From CAYGVX01 sp964544285 (lineage in GTDB: Archaea > Thermoproteota > Bathyarchaeia > Bathyarchaeales > SOJC01), in assembly GCA_964544285.1 (NCBI GenBank), contig CAZJAQ010000002.1, positions 1 through 64,000 on the forward strand: a stretch of 64,000 nucleotides of DNA, written 5' to 3'. The translations under genes were made by a program, and so were the position numbers. Numbering within the stretch: position 1 is the first letter of the stretch; every line of letters starts with the position of its first letter. Below the pieces are notes generated by a model. The model saw only the letters and a list, made by a program, of their open reading frames with translations. It was not told the origin of the DNA and did not search any database. Below, one piece after another: positions 33,192-41,107 of this stretch.

Positions 33192-34148
33192 CTAGATGCT
33201 CATCACAAATGAGAGCCGCTCAACGAGTTCTTTGTAACGATTCCTTATGGTTACTTCCGTGACCTGTGCAATCTCGGCGATTTCTCGCTGCGTTTTTCTT
33301 TCTCCCGTTAAGACCGACGCGATGTAGCTGGCGGCTGCGGCAATTCCCGTAGGTCCTCTTCCAGAGGTCAGCCTCAACTCTTTCGCAGTCGTCAGAATTT
33401 TATGGGCTATCTCTTCAACTTTGCCCTGCATGGTTAACTGGTTCGAGAACTTCGTGATGTATTGACTTGGCTTAAGCGGTGGAATGGTGTAATCCAACTC
33501 CTTGATAAGAAAACGGTAGCTGCGGCCAACTTCCTTCTTGTTGATGTTTGAAGCTTGTGCAATTTCCTCCAAAGTTCTGGGAAGACCGCACTGCCTACAA
33601 GCCACGTACAATGCGGCTGCAGTAACCCCTTGAATAGACCGCCCCCTAATCAGGCGTTCTTTCACAGCCTTCCGATAAATCACCGAAGCGGTTTCAAGGA
33701 TGTTTTTGGGCAAGCTGAGAGCGTTTGCAATCTTGCTTATCTCAGAAAGGGCGAAGGCTAAGTTGCGTTCTGTGGCGTCTGAGACTCGGATACGTCGTTG
33801 CCACTTTCTGAGACGGTAGACCTGCGCTTTTTGACCGGGTGAAAGACGCTTGCCATAAACGTCTCGATCGTGCCAGTCAATCATGGTGGATAAGCCTTTG
33901 TCATGAATCGTGTACGTTAACGGTGCACCCACCCTTGTTCTCTTGGCGCGTTGTTCGTCGTCAAACGCTCTCCATTCTGGTCCCCTATCTTGAAGCTTCG
34001 CGGCGATTACAATGCCACATTCCATGCAAACAATCTCGGCAGTTTCATAGTCCCTGATAAGACGGTCGCTTCCGCATTCGGGGCATGTTTGAACTTTCAT
34101 CGGTTGTGTGGAAGCAGCAGTGGACGTAGAGCTTCTTTCATCTTCCAT
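33192..34148 (-). CDS. tfb: Transcription initiation factor B (TFB)
   Basis: Bridges TBP-bound promoters and RNA polymerase. 318 residues: zinc ribbon CPECGSDRLIRDYETAEIVC/MECG, the B-reader/linker region EWRAFDDEQRAKRTRVGAP, and two cyclin repeats (GRSIQGVTAAALYVACRQ and GRGPTGIAAAASYIASVL), ending in a helix-turn-helix that reads the BRE (TQREIAEIAQVTEVTIRNR). Full length. It overlaps gar1 by 11 bp. Confidence 0.97.
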   Translation of the reverse strand: MEDERSSTSTAASTQPMKVQTCPECGSDRLIRDYETAEIVCMECGIVIAAKLQDRGPEWRAFDDEQRAKRTRVGAPLTYTIHDKGLSTMIDWHDRDVYGKRLSPGQKAQVYRLRKWQRRIRVSDATERNLAFALSEISKIANALSLPKNILETASVIYRKAVKERLIRGRSIQGVTAAALYVACRQCGLPRTLEEIAQASNINKKEVGRSYRFLIKELDYTIPPLKPSQYITKFSNQLTMQGKVEEIAHKILTTAKELRLTSGRGPTGIAAAASYIASVLTGERKTQREIAEIAQVTEVTIRNRYKELVERLSFVMSI

Positions 34149-34401
34149 ACTTTCTCTTCTCCTTTCTCCTTCCCATGGAGGGGTTCGTGTAGAGCATATT
34201 CCCAGCCAAGCGTTGGGGCTCTGATACTGTTGGCTTTATTGCAACATAAGGTGACGAAACCGGGCCGAAAACATCGAAGATAGTCCCGACAGGTTTTAAG
34301 TTTTCATCCACGACTTGCTCGCCGATTCTGGGAAGCTTCTCTGCCTTTAGAATTAGATTTCGACTTGAACTGACGTGAAGCACATACCCTAAACGCTGCA
34401 A
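34138..34401 (-). CDS. gar1: H/ACA RNA-protein component Gar1
   Basis: An 87-residue protein of H/ACA guide-RNA particles that assists pseudouridylation by Cbf5. The central fold LGYVLHVSSSRNLILKAE, GEQVVDENLKPVGTIFDVFGPV and PYVAIKP is the Gar1 signature. A basic tail (GRRKEKRKYGR) follows. The start is a TTG with AGAAAGG upstream. A TATA element (TTTAAATAAGG on the minus strand) lies about 50 bp upstream. It is co-transcribed with TFB, a common archaeal arrangement. Confidence 0.93.
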   Translation of the reverse strand: MQRLGYVLHVSSSRNLILKAEKLPRIGEQVVDENLKPVGTIFDVFGPVSSPYVAIKPTVSEPQRLAGNMLYTNPSMGRRKEKRKYGR

Positions 34402-34632
34402 CCTTTCTGAATCCCCTCACAAAAGGACAAAAAAGTTCAAAACTTCGCCTTATTTAAACCTTGTGTAACCGAAAGATTTAAAAAGCCAAAAAACCACCAC
34501 CCGTTTTCCCCTAGTTTAGGGAAATTCTTTCTCTAATCATTCACAGCGTTTGCGGAGAACCGTGCTCACTTTAATGTGGTATAGCACTTGACTTATATTG
34601 AGGATAAGAGTCTGTTGCATGCTGCATTCTAG

Positions 34633-35811
34633 GTGTTGGATTTGGATAAGCCTGCTAATTATCGATGGAAAATCTTAGCCATGACCTACATGTGCATGCT
34701 TTCCTTCGCCATGGTCTTTCAGTCTATTCCGCCGCTGCTCACCCTGATTCGCCAAGAGTTCGCTATCAACCATGCCCAGGCTGGCTTGCTCATGAGCTTG
34801 TTCGCGTTTCCCGGCATTTTCATATCCCTTCCTGGAGGGATTATCTCTGACCGTTTTGGCATGAAAAAAACAGGCTTAACCTCTCTAGTTTTGATGGTTG
34901 TGGGAACATTAATCGTAGGAACAAGCACTGGTTCTCTTCAAGCCTACTTGGGCAGAATAATCTCAGGCATAGGCGGACTGACCTTGGCGATCGTGTTGCC
35001 TCAACTGTTGTCGAGATGGTTCTTGGGAAAGGAATTAGGTGTAGGGATGGGCGTTTTCAATACCGCCATGCCTCTGGGCACGTTGCTGAGCTTTAACATC
35101 TTAGGCATGTTGGGCAAGAGCTTTGGGTGGCAGATGCCCATTCTCTTAACGACTGCAACCAGCATTCTGGCTCTTCTGGTTTTCCTTTGGCTTTTCAAAC
35201 CTCCCGAGGAGACTGAAAAAGCTAAAGATAGCGTCATCCGAGACATCACCAAGCTGGGACCTTCTATATGGCTTGTCGGTCTTTCTTGGTTGTGTTTTAA
35301 CGCTGCCTTCATATCATTCGTAACTTTTTTCTCAGACTTCTTTGTGAGTCGAGGCTATGAGATTGGTTTCGCGGGCTTCTTGTCGAGCATTGTAATGATG
35401 GGGTCGTTGTTTTTGAGTCCCTTGATAGGCTATTTTGTGTACAAATTTGGAAGGGAAAATGTGCTCATAGGTGCTGGGGGCATCGTCTTGGCATCTTTAA
35501 TCTTCCTCGTTCCCACATCATTCTTCGTCATCCCTCTGCTTGCGCTGATAGGCGTATTCGCAGCACTAGTGCCCGCACCGATCTTTTCTCTGCCTCCGAA
35601 GATAGTGAAGCCCAAGAACCTTGGCTTAGCCTTTGGAATCGTCACCGCATGCTTAAACGTAGGTGTACTCGTAGGTCCTTACCTTGCTGGGGCAGCAAGG
35701 GATTTCACGGGAGAATACACTCTTAGCTTTCACATCATGGCGCTCTTCGCGGTACTGCAGACTGTTTCGATCGGGCTCTTCGCTTTGTTTAAACTTCGAA
35801 ACAAGGAATAA
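34633..35811 (+). CDS. Major facilitator superfamily transporter
   Basis: 392 residues with 12 probable helices. The MFS loop-2 signature GGIISDRFGMKKTG is near residue 75 and its pseudo-repeat GYFVYKFGREN near residue 270; GRIISGIGG in helix 4 is also typical. Its substrate is not evident. It lies beside, but divergent in strand from, the pxpABC genes, so it could import an oxoproline-related or amino-acid-derived compound; that is inference. Confidence 0.88.
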   Translation: MLDLDKPANYRWKILAMTYMCMLSFAMVFQSIPPLLTLIRQEFAINHAQAGLLMSLFAFPGIFISLPGGIISDRFGMKKTGLTSLVLMVVGTLIVGTSTGSLQAYLGRIISGIGGLTLAIVLPQLLSRWFLGKELGVGMGVFNTAMPLGTLLSFNILGMLGKSFGWQMPILLTTATSILALLVFLWLFKPPEETEKAKDSVIRDITKLGPSIWLVGLSWLCFNAAFISFVTFFSDFFVSRGYEIGFAGFLSSIVMMGSLFLSPLIGYFVYKFGRENVLIGAGGIVLASLIFLVPTSFFVIPLLALIGVFAALVPAPIFSLPPKIVKPKNLGLAFGIVTACLNVGVLVGPYLAGAARDFTGEYTLSFHIMALFAVLQTVSIGLFALFKLRNKE

Positions 35812-35834
35812 GCAAAACGCGCATTAGCAGCGCA

Positions 35835-36791
35835 CTATAGCTCTGCTTCTTCAAGCTTACTTCTCAGTTGGTTTAGGGCTTTCATGTATTCCAACAGTTT
35901 TTCTCGTGCTTTGCTTGGCGAAATCTTTGAAAACCGTATCTCGTCGTTAGGCTTGGCTTGTCCGAGATGAGAAACGTCTGGAGTGGTTATGACGGCGATT
36001 TTTGGGTAGCCTCCTGTCGTTTGTGCGTCTCGCATGACTATTATGGGCTTACCGCTCTCGGGAACTTGGACCGCTCCGACAGGTATAGCTTCTGAGACAA
36101 TGTTTATTGCACTTCTTTGTTCCACTTCGGGACCGTCGAGCCTGTAACCCATTCTATCCGACTCATCAGTTACAGTGCAGACGCTCGAGAGAAAAGTTTC
36201 TACGCCATTATTTGTGAAACAGTCAGACTGGGGTCCGAGGACAACCTCAACCGTAGATTCTCTGCCGTAACGGGGAATGAATTCGTGGGGCATCGAGAAG
36301 CCCGAATCGAGCAGCTTCTTGGGCTTACATACCTCAACGACATCTCCAGCTTTCAGTTGCCTCCCGTGAAAACCGCCGAAACAACCACGAACGTATGTTG
36401 ACCGGCTACCCAACACGACTGGCACGTCTATTCCCCCTCTTGCGGCTAGATACGCTCTGCATCCACTTCTAGGAGATCCAAAGGATAGCACGTCGCCTTC
36501 ACATATTCGCAATGTTTTCCAACAGGCAACTGTGTCGCCATTTAGAGTCGGCGAGAGTTCAGCACCTGCTATGGCAATTTGAACGTCACTGAGAAACTTG
36601 AGCTCTGGACCTAGCAACGCAATTTCCAGACAAGCATCGCTAGATTTATTGCCCACCAGAAGGTTTGCCGCGACAAAGGCATAGGTATCCATCGCTCCCG
36701 AGACTGGTACGCCGTATTTTTGGAAGCCGAAGCGTCCCCAGTCTTGAACTGTTGTAAGAAGACCGGGTTTAACTACTCTGCACAGTTTCAT
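35835..36791 (-). CDS. pxpC: 5-oxoprolinase subunit C
   Basis: 318-residue KipA/AHS2-domain protein, one of three subunits of ATP-dependent 5-oxoprolinase, which opens pyroglutamate to glutamate. Visible family segments: QDWGRFGFQKYGVPVSGAMD, YLAARGGIDVPVVLGSRST, DRMGYRLDGP and the terminal GGYPKIAVIT. The start overlaps the pxpB stop by four bases. Order on the strand is pxpA-pxpB-pxpC. Confidence 0.93.
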   Translation of the reverse strand: MKLCRVVKPGLLTTVQDWGRFGFQKYGVPVSGAMDTYAFVAANLLVGNKSSDACLEIALLGPELKFLSDVQIAIAGAELSPTLNGDTVACWKTLRICEGDVLSFGSPRSGCRAYLAARGGIDVPVVLGSRSTYVRGCFGGFHGRQLKAGDVVEVCKPKKLLDSGFSMPHEFIPRYGRESTVEVVLGPQSDCFTNNGVETFLSSVCTVTDESDRMGYRLDGPEVEQRSAINIVSEAIPVGAVQVPESGKPIIVMRDAQTTGGYPKIAVITTPDVSHLGQAKPNDEIRFSKISPSKAREKLLEYMKALNQLRSKLEEAEL

Positions 36792-37492
36792 TTCGGTCGT
36801 TCCTTAGTTTCTTCAAACTCTCTTTCTTCGATAGGCGTAAATTTCACAGTGTCACCCGGCTGTATCAACGCTGGCGGATGCTTGTTGACGTCGAAAAACT
36901 TCAATGGCGTTCGACCGATAATCTGCCATCCTCCAGGCGACTCGCACGGGTATATGCCCGTCTGTTTCTCAGCGATCCCCACCGACCCGGCGGGCACTCG
37001 TAGCCGCGGCGTTTTCAACCTCGGCGTCGCAATTTCCTCGGATACCTCGCCCAAGTAGGGAAAACCCGCTACGAAGCCTATCATATACACTGTGTATTCC
37101 TTGCTGCTGTGCAGTCTGACAACTTCTTCTTCGTCGAGGTTGTGGTATCTAGCCACGTAGTCGAGGTCAGGTCCATACGCGCCACCGTAGACTAGGGGCA
37201 CCTCAATCACTCGTTTGGGGGCTGAGACGCCAATCTCGCTCAGTTTTGCTTCCATATCCTTTAAACGAAAAACCAGTTGCTCATAACTCGTTTTAGAAGG
37301 GTCGTAGTAAACGAGGAGCGAACAATAGGCGGGCACACATTCCTCCAAGCCATGTATCCCAGCCTGAGAAATCGCGTGTTCTAAGGTGTGCACCTTGCGG
37401 TTTACGTCCAACCTTATGACGTTGCCGAACTGGACCAATAATGCTCTGTCGCCTACTGGCGTATACCTTGCAGGCTGGTCCAATGCCCACAC
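36788..37492 (-). CDS. pxpB: 5-oxoprolinase subunit B
   Basis: 234-residue KipI/AHS1-domain protein. Characteristic stretches are YTPVGDRALLVQFG, VYMIGFVAGFPYLGEV and the closing SPGGWQIIGRTPLKFFD. The GTG start directly follows the pxpA stop, and the stop overlaps pxpC, so the three subunits are translationally coupled. Confidence 0.93.
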   Translation of the reverse strand: MWALDQPARYTPVGDRALLVQFGNVIRLDVNRKVHTLEHAISQAGIHGLEECVPAYCSLLVYYDPSKTSYEQLVFRLKDMEAKLSEIGVSAPKRVIEVPLVYGGAYGPDLDYVARYHNLDEEEVVRLHSSKEYTVYMIGFVAGFPYLGEVSEEIATPRLKTPRLRVPAGSVGIAEKQTGIYPCESPGGWQIIGRTPLKFFDVNKHPPALIQPGDTVKFTPIEEREFEETKERPK

Positions 37493-38272
37493 CTAGACGA
37501 AAACGCCCACAGGGGCAACTTCGATGCCTGCAGCTAAAAGCGCTTTCTTAACGGATTTCGCAAGTTCCACGGCGTTTAACGTGTCGCCATGAACACAGAT
37601 GGTGTGGACTTCATCGAACTTAACAATCTGCCCGTCGATAGCTGCTATCTTTTTTTCTTTCGCCATCTTCACGGCTCTCCCAGCCACGAGTTTCGAATCT
37701 GCTATCACTGCTCCCGTCAAGTTTCTGGGAACCAAGGTGCCGTCTGCTTTGTAAGCTCTGTCCGCGAAAACCTCGTGTGCCACGCGTAAACCCGCTTCTG
37801 CAGCGATTTTAGCCGTCTTTGACTTTGCCAAAGAAAATAACACGAGTCTCGGGTTAATTGCTTGGAGGGCTTCTATGATGGCTTCGGTGTACGCCTTATT
37901 CTTAGCCGCGGCGTTGTAGAGGGCTCCGTGGGGCTTAACGTGCTGCAACCCTGCCCCTGCTGCTTTGGCGAAGGCTTCGAGGGCTCCTACTTGATAGACA
38001 ACGATGTTTCTGGCTTCTTCTTTCGAAAGCTCCATGTGACGGCGACCGAACCCTGTTAAATCTGGAAACCCTGGATGTGCCCCCACCGCAACCCCACTTT
38101 CCTTCGCCAACTTCACAGTTCTAGCCATTACCATAGGGTCGCCTGCGTGGAAGCCGCAAGCGATGTTTGCAGAGGTTATGTAGGGCATGATTTTTGGGTC
38201 GTGTCCGATTTTGAAGTTGCCGAAGCTTTCGCCGAGGTCGCAGTTGATGTCGATTTTGAGTGTCACGGACAT
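37493..38272 (-). CDS. pxpA: 5-oxoprolinase subunit A (LamB/YcsF family)
   Basis: 259 residues. Opens with IDINCDLGESFGNFKIG, then SANIACGFHAGDPMVM, VGAHPGFPDLTGFGRR and VKPHGALYN, the metal and substrate signature of the family. It overlaps the upstream dehydrogenase-like gene by ten bases, so oxoproline breakdown and that enzyme share an operon. Confidence 0.95.
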   Translation of the reverse strand: MSVTLKIDINCDLGESFGNFKIGHDPKIMPYITSANIACGFHAGDPMVMARTVKLAKESGVAVGAHPGFPDLTGFGRRHMELSKEEARNIVVYQVGALEAFAKAAGAGLQHVKPHGALYNAAAKNKAYTEAIIEALQAINPRLVLFSLAKSKTAKIAAEAGLRVAHEVFADRAYKADGTLVPRNLTGAVIADSKLVAGRAVKMAKEKKIAAIDGQIVKFDEVHTICVHGDTLNAVELAKSVKKALLAAGIEVAPVGVFV

Positions 38273-39312
38273 GTCTCCTGAAGCTTGTGAACGTAGTTTA
38301 GCATGCTTTCGGCTGCGGCGGAGGGTACGGGCAAATCCTTCATCGTAACCAGACCTGGGGATGCGTTAATCACTCTGGGAATGGCGTTTACAACCATCGC
38401 TATCGTGCCAATATCCCCATGCACGCAGGGCGTGATTCTCTGGTTTATGTTGGGAACGCCTTCAATCGTTATGGAGTCGTACTCCTCTTTTGCCCCGATG
38501 TAGGCTTGAAACTCGAGCGTGATGACTTCTTTTCCCTTTCTGTACCCTCTTGCTGCCTGCCTCAAGCCAGCCGCACAGCCAGCCTTGACTTTGACAGCCT
38601 CGCTTCGCACTGGTTTTTTGGAGATGACGGGCTCGACAGGGTCAACCTTAACTTTGTCCAGATGCCACGCTAAAGCCGCTGCAATCATCGCAACCGACTG
38701 CTCCAAGCCAACATGTCCCGTGATTAGTCCCTTTTCGATGGCTTCGTGAAACTCTTCTACGCTGAGACCTGCGCCAATCTTTTTTTGGAAGGGCACTCGG
38801 CGAGTGGCGGCGTTCATGACTCTGACAGCCCTGATTTTCTCTATTCTTTGGCAGACAGATGTGAGTGTAATGACCAGTGTGTCCATTAGGAAGCCGGGGT
38901 TTATGCCTGTTCCTAAGACTGTGGCTTGGTGTTCCTTCGCCAATGAGTCGAGTTTTCTGGCTAGTTGGGGTTCTGAATGGTAGGGGTAGGAGAGTTCTTC
39001 ACACGTAGAAACGACGTTTACGCCGTGTTTAAGGATGCCCTCTAGTTGGGGATAAACGTCTTTGAGGTATGAAGAGGTTGTGTGCACCACGATGTGAGGG
39101 TTTGTTCTTGAAAGCACCTCGTCAGCGTTGTTTGAAATAGTCACGCCGACATGCTTGCCTGTGACCAAGACTTCTCCCAAGTCTTTGCCCACTTTTTCCT
39201 TCGCTACGTCGATGGCACCGACTACTTCTATTCCCTCTTTCTGGAGGAGGAATTTTGCAATGAGGCTGCCGACCGCTCCTACTCCATATAAGACTGCCTT
39301 TACTCGGTTCAT
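38263..39312 (-). CDS. Dihydrodipicolinate-reductase-like NAD(P)-dependent dehydrogenase
   Basis: 349 residues. N-terminal Rossmann loop YGVGAVGSLIAKFLL, then VVHTTSSYLKDVYPQ and the GTGINPGFLMDTLVIT region shared by 2,4-diaminopentanoate dehydrogenase and DapB-like enzymes. It probably acts on an amino acid or imino acid, and its place ahead of pxpABC suggests ornithine/proline/pyroglutamate-type catabolism. ATG 39312 lies behind GGTTGAG. The gene's upstream region is interrupted by an N gap flanked by a duplicated 55-bp sequence, so its promoter is not reliably seen. Confidence 0.78.
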   Translation of the reverse strand: MNRVKAVLYGVGAVGSLIAKFLLQKEGIEVVGAIDVAKEKVGKDLGEVLVTGKHVGVTISNNADEVLSRTNPHIVVHTTSSYLKDVYPQLEGILKHGVNVVSTCEELSYPYHSEPQLARKLDSLAKEHQATVLGTGINPGFLMDTLVITLTSVCQRIEKIRAVRVMNAATRRVPFQKKIGAGLSVEEFHEAIEKGLITGHVGLEQSVAMIAAALAWHLDKVKVDPVEPVISKKPVRSEAVKVKAGCAAGLRQAARGYRKGKEVITLEFQAYIGAKEEYDSITIEGVPNINQRITPCVHGDIGTIAMVVNAIPRVINASPGLVTMKDLPVPSAAAESMLNYVHKLQETCP

Positions 39313-39519
39313 TTTTCTCAACCTTTTTATTTTCTGTTCTTTTCTGTGTGGATATAGGTGTTTCNNNNNNNNNNNNNNNNNNNNNNNNNNNNNNNNNNNN
39401 NNNNNNNNNNNNNNNNNNNNNNNNNNNNNNNNNNNNNNNNNNNNNNNNNNNNNNNNNNNNNNNNCATTTTTCTCAACCTTTTTATTTTCTGTTCTTTTCT
39501 GTGTGGATATAGGTGTTTC
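39310..39519. repeat. 55-bp identical repeats flanking a gap (assembly overlap)
   Basis: 39310-39364 and 39465-39519 are identical over all 55 bases, one on each side of the N run and both reaching exactly to its edges. This is what two overlapping contig ends look like when they are scaffolded without merging, so only one copy probably exists in the genome. Confidence 0.85.
39365..39464. other. Assembly gap, 100 N
   Basis: Exactly 100 N, a standard placeholder length. The flanking duplicated ends suggest no sequence is actually missing. Confidence 0.95.
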
Positions 39520-39652
39520 GTAGCTTGCGTGTCGGTGATTTTGGGACAGAGGTTTACGTTTGTAAAGTTTATATCGGAGACGACTCTTCTATTCCAGAAG
39601 AACCAGAAAGGCGGCGCCCAGAACTCCTAAACAGCAAGGAGCAACCAATAGA

Positions 39653-41107
39653 ATGACTAATAGGGTACAGAATGAAATGCACTCATCCCTTATCCCGAAA
39701 GAAATCCGGGAGAAGACAAAATACTGCTTCGAATGCGGCATCTGTACAGCAAGCTGTCCCATGGCCGAATTGCTATCGCCATACTACAACCCCCGAAGCC
39801 TGCTGCAAAAGGTTCTTGTAGAGCCCGAAAAAGCTTTGAAAGAAGAAAGTCTCTGGCTGTGCGCATGGTGCTACAGATGCCACAAACAATGCCCTCAAGG
39901 GCTCAAACCTCCAGAAATATTCCAACTTCTAAAAAGCGAAGCTGCAAAACGGGGGCTTCTCAACGGTTTCAAGAAGGCGGTCTCGACGATAGAAAAAGAA
40001 GTTCCGTTCCCAACCGTATGCTGGTACACGTGTTTTCACCCTGAGCGTGCAGAGCTAAGTAACGAAAAGTTAACAGACGCTCTGGAGAAATTGACCACAC
40101 GACGAAGGCAAACAAGAAAGAAGGAAACAGCCGTCAACCACGGGGAAAGAGTGGCGATAATTGGTTCAGGTCCAGCGGGGCTCACAGCTGCTTCTGAGCT
40201 CGCAGAAAAGGGGTATTCTGTCACGATTTTTGAGGCGCTTCCCCAAGCTGGAGGTATGCTGAGGAAGAGCATGCCCGAGTACCGACTGCCTAGGAAAACG
40301 CTGGAAAGCGAGATTCAACGTTTGAAAGACTTGAGCGTGGAAATAAAGACCAACACGAAAGTTGGAAAGAACACGAGTTTTGATGAGCTTTGGCGTGACG
40401 GATACAAGGCAGTGTTCATCGCCCTCGGTGCTCACAAAAGCCGAAAGCTAGGAATCGAAGGCGAAGAGATGCAAGGAGTAATCGACGCTTTAGATTTTCT
40501 GTGGAAGGTTAACATGCAGCAGAAAGTCAGCCTCGGAAAGAAGGTTGCCGCAATTGGGGGTGGAAACGTTGCCGTCGACGCAGCTAGAACTGCCCTTCAT
40601 CAAGGAGCCAGAGAAGCCGTCGTCTTATACAGAAGGACTCGAGAAGAAATGCCAGCCAACCCCTGGGAGGTCATGGAGGCAGAGAAGAAGGGCGTAAAAA
40701 TCGAGTTCCTCGTGGCGCCGAAGAGAATATTGGGAAAAGACGGGAAAGCTGTAGGGCTAGAGTGCGTCAAAATGAAGCTGGGCGAACCAGACGAAACAGG
40801 CCGAAGAGCACCAATGCCTGTTGAAGGCTCCGAATTCTCCGTAGAGCTTGACACGATAATAGTTGCCATCGGAGAAACGGTAGAAGCCGCATTTTTGCCC
40901 CAAGAAGTTGAAGTGGACAAGAACAGCAGAATCTTGGTCACCCCCATTACCATGGAAACCACCATGACGGGAGTTTTTGCAGGGGGCGACGCGGTCACGG
41001 GACCAGCGACTGTGATGGAGGCTATCCTCGCTGGCAAACGAGCCGCATGCTCCATAGATCAATATTTAACAACGGTTAAAGAGGAGGAGAAACGCCGTGG
41101 CAGCTGA
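39653..41107 (+). CDS. HdrC-like / glutamate-synthase-small-subunit (NfnB/GltD-like) fusion
   Basis: 484 residues. Residues 20-120 hold two four-Cys clusters, CFECGICTASCP and CAWCYRCHKQCP, as in HdrC-type and GltD N-terminal ferredoxin domains. From about 165 there is a flavin/NAD(P)H oxidoreductase: FAD loop IIGSGPAGLTAASELAE, second loop IGGGNVAVDAARTAL, and C-terminal GVFAGGDAVTGPATV. It would pass electrons between NAD(P)H, FAD and Fe-S clusters. It overlaps the HdrA-MvhD gene by 11 bp and is the first gene of a six-gene redox run. AAGGAG precedes the ATG. True glutamate synthase is unlikely here. Confidence 0.85.
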   Translation: MTNRVQNEMHSSLIPKEIREKTKYCFECGICTASCPMAELLSPYYNPRSLLQKVLVEPEKALKEESLWLCAWCYRCHKQCPQGLKPPEIFQLLKSEAAKRGLLNGFKKAVSTIEKEVPFPTVCWYTCFHPERAELSNEKLTDALEKLTTRRRQTRKKETAVNHGERVAIIGSGPAGLTAASELAEKGYSVTIFEALPQAGGMLRKSMPEYRLPRKTLESEIQRLKDLSVEIKTNTKVGKNTSFDELWRDGYKAVFIALGAHKSRKLGIEGEEMQGVIDALDFLWKVNMQQKVSLGKKVAAIGGGNVAVDAARTALHQGAREAVVLYRRTREEMPANPWEVMEAEKKGVKIEFLVAPKRILGKDGKAVGLECVKMKLGEPDETGRRAPMPVEGSEFSVELDTIIVAIGETVEAAFLPQEVEVDKNSRILVTPITMETTMTGVFAGGDAVTGPATVMEAILAGKRAACSIDQYLTTVKEEEKRRGS

